NCBI GenBank assembly: GCA_022497155.1
Contig: MU385756.1
Coordinates: forward strand, 310,001-374,000
Direction: 5' to 3'
From: Whalleya microplaca
Lineage: Eukaryota > Ascomycota > Sordariomycetes > Xylariales > Xylariaceae
DNA length: 64,000 nucleotides
Numbering within the stretch: position 1 is the first letter of the stretch; every line of letters starts with the position of its first letter. Positions 36,515 to 47,722 of the stretch are shown piece by piece. A program made the translations under genes and the position numbers. Under the pieces are notes generated by a model, which did not search any database, was not told the origin of the DNA, and worked only from the letters and a program-made list of their open reading frames with translations.

Positions 36515-37392
36515 ATGAGCCGGGCTAAATGTCTGATCTAATCTGATATTCCCCCTTGCTCGAAGGCCGAATCTCCTAACGTGAATATGATTCTACGACT
36601 AACTTCGGCTTTGCTATCACGTCTGATACGTTCATTTCAACAAACTGAGTGGTCGTATATGCGTCACAGGCGGTAAAATGTGGCGAATCCTACGCGGCGG
36701 CAACCCCCAAACAGACGCATCTTCTCCTATTGTCACTCTAGCTCTACGTAACATCAACACAACAATGGGAAATCGGTAGCCCATGTTTGTCATGCGGAAC
36801 AGAACAATCCGGACATGTAAGTTTTAGTTTTGTTCTTATGGTCTATGTACATATATCATAATGTAAACGCGTAGACTATTGCACCGGACTCGGCTAACTG
36901 TTAATCTTCATCAGTATTCCTTGCTTAGACCGTCTTTGAGAAAATACGAGTTCCTACATCATTTGTTTGTTACCTGCAGGGCCCTACGTTTTCTTGCGAC
37001 AAGATCTCGTTACTCTCTTCTACACGTCAAGTCCCAGAACTAAAGCACACTTTCTGTGGCTATACAGTGCAGGGCATTCACACTGTTACAAAAAAAAAAA
37101 AAAAGGAAATGGTGGACTTGAATAGGTGACCTTTAAAATACTGGCAAAAAAGCAAGCACCTTGAGGGGGCCTATTAAGGACTTACCCGCCCAGGACCCCG
37201 AAAGACCAGACATTCCAGCCTTATCTCGCCGTCAAGTTACCACTCGGCCATTGGACCTCGCAGCTCCGGCTGAGAGGAAGGTGTCTTTTTCTAAAATATA
37301 ACCTTTGCGCACCTGCCTCCTAGGTAGGTACCGTAACTAGGTACTCTCTCCTAGGTACCTAGGTATTTCCAACCTATTGGCCACATGCACCA
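36515..37392. other. Intergenic region
   Basis: Between the kinase gene and the BIM1-like gene. It contains a 15-base A run near 37090 and, on the reverse strand near 37232-37254, a short tRNA A-box-like sequence that does not develop into a tRNA. No coding sequence is seen. Confidence 0.5.
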
Positions 37393-37400
37393 TTAGGTAC
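37318..37400. repeat. Cluster of CCTAGGTA-type palindromic repeats
   Basis: CTAGGTA/TACCTAG occurs repeatedly within 80 bases, on both strands, overlapping the 3' end of the BIM1-like gene. Single copies of the same motif occur elsewhere in the window (near 11418, 12220, 30030, 34040). Confidence 0.6.
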
Positions 37401-38131
37401 CTACTACAACGCCGATACCTACACTCTCCAAAGTCTTTCGCCTTGCCGGAGCCATGTTTGGCGTGGGCGTTGGAGTCGAAGTTGTCTTGGTCGCTGTCAT
37501 TCCGGTACTGTTCGTGCATGCCGCGCCGGACAGCGGCTTGGCCGCAGATCGAAACGTAATGTCTGCGCACTACATATATCCTTGGTTATCAGCCATCTTC
37601 GATTCGAACCTCGCATCGCCTCGCACTCATCTTATACTCCATGATTTACGCATGTTATATCGAGAATCACCCGACTCGCCTCCGGTAACGACCTGAATAC
37701 TCGCTTTCTGACCATCGCTGACGCTCACACTTTCGGGCAAATATAGCGAAGGGATGCAGAAGTTTCCCTTGCCCGTCACATTCATGAGCTGGGGAGTCAG
37801 AGATACATTGAAGTCATCGGCCACGTTCTCTCCAAGACCCAGGTTGATGTCCACGTACGCCCACGGATGGTGCAAGTCCAGGCTCACTGATCCACCGGAA
37901 GCCAGTCTGTTCGGTTTCCGGTATTGGGAGGCACACCCACAACTGTGCACATGTCAGTACTATAGTCCATTAGACTACGAGGAGACAGGAAATTCAGGGA
38001 TATAAACACTCCGAATACGTCCCTTTCATCTCCGATAGAGTGTCGGCGCGCCAGGAGGGGTACGTGAGCGCGAAGTGTGCGGACACCACTTGCGCGGCTG
38101 CGAATAGCGACACGAAGATGACGGCAAACAT
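37393..38131 (-). CDS. BIM1-like copper protein (LPMO-like X325 family), probably GPI-anchored, possibly decayed
   Basis: The reverse strand encodes a signal peptide ending VVSA followed directly by HFALTYPSWRADTL. The mature protein therefore starts with the His that ligates copper in X325/BIM1 proteins. Then come LDLHHPWAYVDINLG, GKGNFCIPSLYLPE, KASIQVVTGGESG and a Thr/Pro-rich tail. These proteins are cell-surface relatives of lytic polysaccharide monooxygenases; Cryptococcus Bim1 takes part in copper uptake. The expected introns lack proper donors: after YP at 37997 there is AATTT, and after YN at 37654 there is ATGCGT where GT is expected. A GT-AG structure that keeps the frame is 38131-38010, 37942-37650 and 37562-37393 (194 residues), but it drops conserved Cys codons. 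The C-terminal hydrophobic GPI segment is short (VGIGVVVGT). The gene is therefore either unusual or broken. Confidence 0.66.
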
Positions 38132-39796
38132 AAGGACGATTGGGTGTGAAATATAGGGATCGAGATCTAGTTATGTATTGGCACAGGAGGATTGAGTTGA
38201 AAGGTCAAAAGGCGGCCACAATATTCAGATGTAGGAGAGAGGAAGATTGAACGCTACTGGGCAGGTTTTGGTTTTTGATACGCGGTTATGATACTAGAGG
38301 CGACACCTTATAGGGTACCACATACTCGAGTATACGATTTCGACTAGGAAGTTAACCTATGGAGGACTTAATATATCTTGTTGTGTGAATCGACACTATC
38401 TTTGCTCTGGAGACCTCAGTTGATCAACCTAAAGCCCATAACGCGGAGCACAAAGGTGCCCTAAAATATTTGTATGCTGTGAAGTCTACACAGACTACAG
38501 ATATATAAGCATAGGAATTCCGATATGTTCTACCGCTTCAGGGTCTAGACCTAGATGCAATGCACACACGCCAACTAGCTAGCTAATAGCTTGACCTACT
38601 TAGCCCTTCTACGTAGACCAGGATGGGGATGCGGTCGCTGCAACTAGTTCGGCAACGAGCAAGACTTGACCTGTCAGATGTAGGGAGGTTAACCCTTTAT
38701 TAGGTAATTTCCTACCTCTCTCTACACTGCTCATACTGTAATCAAGCACGCTGCCGTGGTTGTTGGTGCTTGTGTGCTAGGCTAGTGAAGTCATATGTAA
38801 CAGTCGAGAACTTCGCCATTGTCCACGTTGTTACGCAGTGAATTGGGTGAGACGTTAGCTAGGCATCATAGCGTAAGCCACGGCCTAGGGCTGAATACAA
38901 AGCTCAAACTTACGCAAACGCTGCATTTGGATAATTACTATCGTACACACGCTAAGATTGAGACGATGGGATTTAAAATAAATAACGGCTTTGCTTAAGA
39001 ACTGGAGATGGATCATCATAGTTGGTGGGCAAGGGGGTGATTTACATGCCTCAACGGGCTTGATACTGTTGACGATAGAAGCCTTGATGGATAGCAACGC
39101 ATCTAAGGCATGGGATGCACACATAGGCGTTATAGCATAGTGCTAGCTTTCCTTGATGCTTATAAGTGATAGGTTCGAAGTTAGCCGGTACATACACCAC
39201 GCAGTGTAGCAATAACATTTTCGCCAAGGCAATGCAGAAGGAAAGGTACAACATGATAGTAACCTAGCAGTAGCTTGGAGAGTCCATATATGATTGATAC
39301 AGGTCGTTCGTCGTACCAAACAAAACCTTGGGGACACTTTAACATTAATCGAGAACATGAAAAGCTCTAGATCTCATCGACCTTTCCATAGACCACAGCT
39401 TGACCTTTCAAACTTCTGGACAGCATATCTGGACACTGGCTGTCAAATCTCTAGCTTTGGTTAAAGGCTGAGTAGAATAACAAGTCTAATCTCATTCAAA
39501 AGTGACAAAGTATAGCGAGGTGTGATGACCTCAAGTGGTGAAACCATATATATATGTTGGCTGCCAATGAGATCCTCACTCGACGCCTCAATTGCATAGC
39601 CCAGTGTCCCTGTGCCAGCAATTCAACTTACAACTTGCACAGAATTTTGGACATGACATGGCATTTACTGATTAGGTATGCTGCAGTACATAAAGTCACT
39701 CTTTTAGTAGCTTCAGACTTTAAACAGGGTCATATTAAGCTAAACAAGTATATAACCATCTATTACTATTCTAGAAGTCTAGTGGAATTTCACCTC
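38132..39796. other. Intergenic region, no gene recognised
   Basis: Only short unmatched frames are present. The left end holds the BIM1-like gene promoter. Confidence 0.5.
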
Positions 39797-40947
39797 TTAA
39801 CCAGCCTGAAGTAAGAATTGAGAGCTGAAGGGCCAGTCAATATACCCTTCTGCCTTCTTAGGGGTGTAGAACGTTGATCGATCGTATTTCGTAAACTCAA
39901 TTCTCTCCCTCAGCCGGAAGACAAGGTCCGGAGTCGAGATGAAGTATCTGCCGAATGCGATCGCAACGTCAAAGTCCTTCCACGTCTCGTCTACGGCCTT
40001 CCGCGCAGACTCAGGAGTGAAACCACCAGAGAGCAGGACTGGGCTCTGGTTACCCCATAACTTGATGAGGAAGCCAACGTTGTGTCCCGCGCCGCAGTCC
40101 GAGTCATCGTTGCCCGCAATCCTGGCCTCGATGAGATGGAGGTAGGCGAGATGCAAGGGCTTCAGCTGCTCGACGAAATACTCGAACTGGGGATACGGAT
40201 TCTCCATCAACATATTATTGAAGTCGCTGAATGGGGACAGCCGTATGCTAGTCCTGTCTGCTCCGATGGCATCGATGACGGCCTTTGTCACCTCTAGGCC
40301 GAACCGAGACCGGTTCTCGATGCTGCCGCCCCAGGCGTCGTGGCGTTTGTTGCAGGTGTCCTGCAGGAACTGATCAACAAGATAGCCATTGGCTGCATGG
40401 ATCTCGACGCCGTCAAAGCCCGCGGTGATGGCGTTCTTCGCCGCGGTGGCATAATCACGGATGGTTTGCCAGATGTCGTCCTCCGTCATCTCTTCCGGCG
40501 TCCCTGTCGTCTCGTCCAAGGGCACTGCACTGGATGACTTCATCTTGGTACCTAGCTCTTCGTGGAGTTTAAGCTGGCCTGCGCGTCCGACGTGCCACAG
40601 CTGGCAGTAGATGAAGCAGTCCTTTGCGTGGACGGCATCGACGACTTCCCTCCATCGCGCGATCTGTGCCTCGGTGAAGATCCCTGGCACATTCTTCCGT
40701 GAGATCGCCGACCGCGAGATGACGGTCGCCTCGGAGATCAACAGGGTCCCGGGCACGGATGCTCTCTGCTGGTAGTACTCTGTCTGCCATTAGTCGCCAT
40801 CAGCACTCTCGGGTAGCGTCGCGTACCTGTCACCATAGGGAGCGGGACCCAATCATCATCGCACCGGTACCGGGTCAAAGGTGCCATCGCCACCCGGTTG
40901 CCAAGCTGGGCCGCGCCGACTTGCATCGGCTGAAAGAGCTTCGACAT
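39797..40947 (-). CDS. Old Yellow Enzyme, NADPH/NADH:flavin oxidoreductase
   Basis: Two exons (40947-40827 and 40779-39797) give 367 residues, the normal length for an FMN-dependent ene-reductase of the OYE family that reduces activated C=C bonds. The start MSKLFQPMQVG is followed by the family block NRVAMAPLTRYRCDDDWVP. Further marks are YYQQRAS, CQLWHVGRAG, the substrate-binding pair in EIHAANGYLVDQFLQD (His about 168, Asn about 171, Tyr about 173), RLSPFSDFNNM and the FMN-phosphate site FGRYFISTPDL. OYEs serve both in stress or xenobiotic reduction and as tailoring enzymes in secondary metabolism. Its place at the edge of an oxidase/transporter/regulator group fits either. Confidence 0.92.
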
Positions 40948-42010
40948 TTTTCGCGGATTATTGTCGTCTTGCACGCTCTTACTTTTACCGTGTTGCAGGG
41001 AACTTCCGCTCAACGCGGATTGGGGTCTAGAGACTGCATACGTATGCTAACGGGCTTGTGATTCTGTGGGTCGATGCGTTCATGTCACAACGGGTCTCGA
41101 GTCTCACCTTGTCCTTGGTGAAGCCCCTCATTGCCGAATCGGCAGTGTCAAATCGCGAATGTGACGGCTCCGCATCGGATTTAGGTACCCAGTTCAAGTA
41201 AATTCCGACTTGAATTCGATGAGGTGATGAAAGTAGGGTTTTCCTGTCTCTGGAAAGCCCCGCGGGTTTGTAAGCCCTCGCTTAGTGTACATTTTAGGGT
41301 ATGTCGAAGTTGAAGTCTACACCACTGTACATAGGGAGACATTTTCTGTGTGATGAGGGTGGGGGAACTCCAGATTGACATACGAACCTATTACAAACGC
41401 CGTTTGCGGTTTCACTTTTTACAAATTTTATAGGCAGTGAAAGCTATCTAGTGCTTGTATTATAATTGCAGAAATTTAATTTTATCTGATTGTACCGGTG
41501 AAGCATTTCAGTTCTAACGTACATTATCTTCGGAGGCATCCGAGCCACTCTAGTGTGACGAGGGAGGTCAGTTCTTATCTCTGGATGACACATTGCCATA
41601 TCTTGTGCACCACATACTAGCTCACTCAATTGTTCATACTGGTAGCTTCAGTATGCGTGCGTCGACCAATTTCCTGATGGGATTACTTGTGAATGCTTCG
41701 AGGATAATAGCATGCGACGTGGGGGCCCTTGGCAGATTACTAAACGTTCTCTAAGGTGCAAGACTTTGTCTACGACTTCGCGATAAGAACCTCATCCAAT
41801 AAGACCCCTAAGATCTTTTACACAGCATCATGAAGAGCCAGGAATACGAGGTGCTTGCCGATGCCCCTAAGCGGGGTGCATATTCGTGGTGTGTAGAAGT
41901 CAGACACCATGGGTTGACCTTGGAACTGGAATTCTTCCTCGTCACTACCCCCTTTAGTTCTAGTAGAATCCATAATTGAGTAATCCGACTTCGTTACCAG
42001 AGATTCCAAA
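40948..42010. other. Divergent promoter region
   Basis: Between the starts of the OYE gene (reverse) and the deacetylase gene (forward). No coding sequence is recognised. Confidence 0.5.
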
Positions 42011-43274
42011 ATGCCAGAAATCTATTTCGCCCACCCTGATTATGGCTATGACCGGGATTTCAAGGGGTACGGCGAAAAGGGTATTGACCCTGGGTGGCCT
42101 AACAATGCGAAGATCGCTGTGTCTTTCGTGATCAACTACGAAGAGGTATATATGCCGGAACCATCCTGACAAATGCTGAGTAGGGACTAACTATGAACTA
42201 GGGGGGAGAACGCAGTGTGTTGAACGGAGACGGCATGTCTGAGCCGAACTTGCGTGAGAATCCAGGTGGTCCTCCGCGTATCAACGAGCGTAACTATAAT
42301 ACTGAGTCCGAGTACGAATATGGCAGCCGTGCCGGCTTCTGGCGACTGTTTCGGATGTTCAATGCCTTCAAGATGAAGTTTACCCTCTATGCCGTCGCAC
42401 AAGCTGTGGAGCAACAGCCAGAAGTTGTAACCCGATGTGTCGAAGAAGGCCACGACGTCGCTTCTCAGTAAGTCCCCTAGTGCGCAAACCGGACCCGTGA
42501 CTTGTGGTATAGAAATACACATACTGAACTAGCCGCACAGTGGATATCGTTGGATTGAATATCATGATATGCCTATAGAAAAGGAGCGAGAGTACATCAA
42601 GAAGGCCGTCATATTGCTCAAGAGTATGACTGGATATGCACCGAGGGGCTGGTATTATGGCCGGAATAGTCCTCACTCGCGCACATTAGTCCCCCAGGTA
42701 TATGACGAGATGGGCGAAACTCTCGAATGGATGAGCGATACGTACGCTGACGATGTGCCGTACTGGATTGATCTGCCATATGAGCGCAACTCGCTGAAGC
42801 CGAAAGGGTGTCTGATGGTCCCCTATAGGTAAGCCGCGAAGGATCCGTTATCAGCACTGGAAACTGACAGCTCTATAGTTATGACTGTAATGATTTCAAA
42901 TTTCATACAACGGGCTCTGGATTTCGCGACCCGAATGCCTTTTTCAACCACTTGAAGAATGCATTTGATGTCTTGTACGAAGAAGGCGAGGCTGGAATGC
43001 CCAAGATGATGACTATAGGGCTCCACTGCCGTATAATTGGCCGTCATGGGCGCTTTGGGGCTCTAAAGCAGTTCGCGGAGTACTTAAGTCAGAAAGAGGG
43101 AGTGTGGTAAGTGAACCTTGATGTGGTGACTATCTTGTGACTGCGTGCTTTCGCGAGGTTCCTTTTGATGTATACATAGTCACTGATCCTGATTACTACA
43201 GGGTCGTCACACGAAGTGAGATTGCGGAGGCATTTAAGAAGAATCATCCATATAGAAAGGGGTTCTTAGCCTAG
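42011..43274 (+). CDS. Polysaccharide deacetylase family protein (PuuE/allantoinase-like clade)
   Basis: Five exons (42011-42145, 42202-42467, 42541-42828, 42879-43106, 43202-43274) join in frame to 329 residues. The NodB-like deacetylase fold is shown by VSFVINYEEGGE at the N-terminus, the metal-binding HDVASHGYRW element (created across an intron), GWYYGRNSPHSRTLV, DTYADDVPYWIDLPYE, VPYSYDCNDFKF and MTIGLHCRIIGRHGRF. There is no signal peptide, unlike secreted chitin deacetylases, and the motif set is closer to the cytosolic PuuE-type allantoinase/amidohydrolase group. A small-molecule amide substrate is therefore as likely as a polysaccharide. An amidase lies about 9.5 kb away. Confidence 0.88.
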
Positions 43275-44310
43275 ATATTGACCCACAGCCTCAACAAGAG
43301 CCAACTCTCATAGTGCTAACGAGTCAGTCATGTGGTGATGGCCAACAAACATGGCAAATGCTTTCAATGAGCTAATGCTGTATCATGGCTGAGAATACCC
43401 AAAAGATAAGACCAGAACAAACAGTTGATGTGGAGAAAAAGACTTCACAGTCGAGCAATATTGAACACCCGACACGAAAGGACCCGCCAACCTCATTGCT
43501 CCGTTTGAGCTTAGTGCTCCGGCCCCGCTAGCTAGCCATATTGAAGGACAATGGAACCAGTGAGGATCCGGACCACAATGCTTCTCCTATGCCAGACGGT
43601 GCCGCCTCTGCTCTGACCACAGCCCTCTTCTACTCTAGACACCCTAGTACCGGCCTCTTTGGCCTTTGGTGCTACTACTCATCCTATCTCATAGACGGAA
43701 AAGTTGTCACTATTATGACTCGCTACCCAGCGTCGTCCTACCCCGCCCTAGTATCTGGTGAAAATGGGTGCTTGGTGAAGCTCTTATGCACCGGAACTTG
43801 TGACAACTTGATATTATATCCAATTTGGCATATATATATTAGCAGCAAATTGAATGCCTAAGGAATAGTTGAACACCTGAAGCAATTTAAAGTTGGCCAT
43901 ATTGCTGCCTTCAAACATGACAAAAGGCTGGAATCAGCAAATTCAGCCATGGTGGTGGCTCAAATAAGAACATTGAAGTGTTGTTGTCCAAAGGAAAGCT
44001 ACTTGTGTTGCTTACATAAGTTAAGTACTTACCTATAAGAGTACCGCGGGGTAGCCATCTCCACTAAGTATCAGGAGGGACCCAGCCAGAATAGACGTTT
44101 CGCCGACTTTGTGGTCCTGCATCCTGACCACTGCAAAGGAGAGTTCACCTTGATGAGATACGCCCTATTCTTAGAGCTGATACGAGCCTATGAATGACAG
44201 CCTATGTATATATAAATCGGGCCCTGCCCTCCTCCTATAGCTTCACCTTGACTTGATTAAGCCACTACACTCCTCAATAGTCAATACTTTGTCTCATTTT
44301 GATATAAAGG
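43275..44310. other. Intergenic region, no gene recognised
   Basis: Convergent 3' flanks of the deacetylase and the P450 remnant. One unmatched open frame (43541-43861) has no motif. Confidence 0.45.
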
Positions 44311-45768
44311 TTACATTAACTCAACCGGCTCTCTACGTCGTACGCGCACGTTCAATTTGCCGAAGAGTGGTACGTTCAGCCAAATGACCGGTGTCATCTT
44401 CGGTCTGCCCTCTACCAAGTGCTCAATATCGTAGTGTAGGACTATGTGGGCGACGAAGATTTTCAGCTCGTTCAAGGCAAAAAATCTGCCCGGACAAGCG
44501 TGTTTTCCGAAACCAAATCCAAGGAAGGTGTCGTCGATAGTAGCACTCTTCTTCTGCTTGGAATCAGTTTTCGCTATTGCAGGCACTGGGCGGTCAGCCT
44601 TAGCAGCGTGGTCTCCTTCATTTGCTGACGCGCTTACGGCGCAATCGATAATATCACGCGCGGCACCAGGCTGGGCAAAACGGAATGGCTGAAATTGCCT
44701 CGCCGAAGGATAGATCGAATCGTCGTGGTGAATTGGCTCCACTGGAACGGTCAAGACGGTGCCGTATGGGATGTTCCAAGTTGACTCGCCCTGTTGCACC
44801 ATGATTCCATGGGGGTCAATTACAGTCCGAGAAAGACCAACGCTGTTAAAGGGACAAAGACGCATCGATTCACGAATTGTTGAGTCGACAAGCTCCAACT
44901 TCGTCACAGCTTGACGAGTCCAGGAGCCGCCAGCTTCTTTGAGGACTCTGGCGCTCTCAGCCCGCAATGCCTCAATGTAACCATGAGATGGATCTGCTGC
45001 GGCCAGATCAAGAATCAAATTTTGAACCGTATAGCTTGTTGAGTGCATTGAAATATCGTTCATGAAAACTAGTCGGTGTGTCACCCTCAAAGGATTGAGC
45101 TGTGTCGGGTCTCCGGTGGCGTAACATTCATCAATGATCCATTGAAGCCCATCTTGCTGGAATCAAATCAGTACTAGTAGATCTCGACGACGCTTTATTG
45201 CTTGGTACCATTGCACTCACAGGAGGTACCCAGGAGAAGCCCGGGTCAGCTCTCAGCTTGGCTGTCTGTTCAAGTCGTTCTTTGATGAATGGCAAACAGG
45301 CTCTTGCAACTCTTCGGAAAAGTAAGTAGCTACTCCAACCCACGAGGTAACCACTGATAAACCTGATCGGCCCGGGAGTTGAGTTGATCAATACAGCGCC
45401 CGCGAAAACGCACATGGCATGGTGTCGGAGCCTGCTCAGGAAATCTTCATTGCGGCCTGAACAGCGAGATTTGTCAGTAAGAGAGGCTAAAAGTAAGTAA
45501 AAGCCTAGCACTACAGCTTCTCCTAAGCCCTACACATCTCCTCTTTCATATACACAAGTATAGCTCCCATCAAACCACAACAGAAATTAGAGGTGCTTCC
45601 AAGTCCGACTGATGGGCTAGATCGAGTGAGTAGCTCATGGTTTGGAGTTTTGGTACCCTTGAAGATGCACAAGAGTATCGGAATTGCGACTATGATGGAC
45701 ACAAAGGGTGCTTGAAAAAGGTATGAGAAGTCCATATCTAGGGCAATGTCGTGGATTACAACGACCAT
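44311..45768 (-). pseudogene. Cytochrome P450 lacking its middle part
   Basis: The C-terminal two thirds are intact: exon 45456-45221 (NEDFLSRLRHHAMCVFAGAV), exon 45156-44311 with the I-helix region (FMNDISMHSTSYTVQN), the ExxR motif in STIRESMR and the heme-binding FGFGKHACPGRFFA. Upstream, 45768-45523 encodes a membrane anchor (YLFQAPFVSIIVAIPILLCIF) and the next segment of a P450 N-terminus, then a TAG at 45523. Between these two parts only about 70 bases remain, where fungal P450s of this type have about 150 residues. That region holds the substrate-recognition and B-C helices. I infer an internal deletion. The I-helix lacks the usual AGxDTT acid-threonine pair, as in some fungal clades. 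A transcript could still be made, but a normal enzyme is unlikely. Confidence 0.7.
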
Positions 45769-47722
45769 ATGTTTTGGGCGACGCTTTAATTACTGGGTAA
45801 TCTTGGGAAACAGGAGCTAATTGTCTGATCTTTTCATTTACAAATTGTATGTATGAATCCCAAGAGCGGCCTTTTATCAACTCTATAATTCATAGACCCC
45901 TAGGCAGAAAAGCAGATAAAAAAAATCGCTAGTGGTTCACGCAGCCCGGCCTGATTGACGGCCCAGGACGCTTCCCAATCAACAGGGAAACGACAATGGG
46001 TTGGATCAGTCAAGAGGAGGTTGGACTCACAGCCAACACAGGGATCACCAATGAAAGAGAACAGGGAGAGGGAGTTTCATTAGACTAAGGACCTGATATA
46101 TATACATATATATAGTGTTTCGCGTACTGTACGCAAGGCTGTCACACCTCCAACTACTGACTTCCGACTATGCACTGAGGGCGCACCACTGCAACAATGC
46201 CCCCATTTCCCCGAGTGGGGTCCTGAAGTTGCATGATGCTACTCGGAATGAGGTAGTGAGCTGAATGTTTCAGGAAGGCTATCTTGAATCGGAATACTAG
46301 CCCCTTGCTTAGCTGTGAACCAGTACCTTTTCACAATCTGGATATGGGACCAACAATTCGACTTGCATTAGCGTGATTTAAGAGTCCATGATTTTGAATC
46401 CAACAGAAGGGTTCAGGCACGGCATGAGAGCGTCTCCCTCCTTCTGTAGCCCTCAGTACCGTGCATCTCGTCACCGGGCCTTCTCCTACCATGAAAACGA
46501 GATCAGAGTAGAATGACAAGAACTAGGTGTATCTAGTTAGATAAATTTCATATTAAGCACTTATTAGAGGTGGACTGAAGGTCTAAAAAGCAGGCCGCCA
46601 CTACTCAGAAGCACAAAATGAAGCAATTGGATCATACGAATTCCTACGCATATGTACCATATTGCCTTCGCCATGTCGCAACTGAGCGAAGCTTAGAGAA
46701 TCTACAATATTTCAATTATATACTGATTCCTTAATCCGCCCCAAAATGTAATTTAAAATGCTCTGACCTTGAACAAAGAGTGCAGACAATAGACATATCG
46801 CCAACTTCAATAACTTGTCCCCGGCTTTCACCATATATGTTCAGAGGCCAATGTTGAAAGCAACCCGTCCTCAGGGGAGAATCTACTTGCCCGATCTCAC
46901 ATCACGCAGTGGAATTTGTTCAGCATCGTCGACAACAGCAACAGCTCTGGATTTTGTGGCCAAGATACTGTCATCGAGTACGTTGTACGGGTGGATGAAG
47001 TCATTGCTTTGCCCGTCAGTGTGTATCTGGTTGCCGCTAGCTCCAGAGTGTGAATATGCCTCTTGTGTGTATTGAGTATGATTCGACCGAGGAACCGAGA
47101 GGAGAGATATCGCAGCCGAGATCCTTGAATAAATTGCCGATTCCACAACATATACAGACCAGAATGTGTAACTCGCGGGAGCGCATCCAACCATTATCGC
47201 AACAGATAGTAGATATCTACCACGTACAGTATTTTTGTAATTCTACACCAGGGGTGTAGGCAGTGAACTCAACGTTGGTGGATGTAGGTAATGTTGCCAA
47301 CTTGGTCGGCCCGCACCGCTGTCCCAGGCCGTGCCAGGAACCCCCAAATTCCGGGGCTTCTGGGCACATCTTACTTGCAGGTTGGTAAGGCTGCTGTGTA
47401 TCCAATACATTCGTCGGGTTCTGGAGAGAGCCACTCGGTGATGACAGCTCAGATTGGCCGGATACCTCCCTGTAACCTGTACGTTAGCCGCAGCGAAAGG
47501 GAAAGTTGCGCCCAACTTCACCCCATCTTCGCTCATCACCTCGTAACACTAGGCGAATGAGTTGAGTAGGTAGATCTACAGTCTCATGAGGACTGATTGA
47601 TCGTTTGACCTCTTTCCGTTTCGTTCTCCGGACAGAGTCCTGTCACTCTTTGCTTGAACCCTGTGTTAGTCTTTGCTATACCTCGATCTGCGAAGCTCAG
47701 TCTAACAACCAACCTGTTATCC
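45769..47722. other. Divergent promoter region
   Basis: Between the 5' ends of the P450 remnant and the forward MFS gene. No coding sequence is recognised. The open frames here are short and unmatched. Confidence 0.5.

Noticed and set aside
37160..37260. tRNA gene on the reverse strand, suggested by an A-box-like TGGCCGAGTGG
   Set aside because: No T-arm/B-box at the right distance, and the acceptor and anticodon stems do not pair. At best it is a degenerate tRNA-like or SINE-like remnant.
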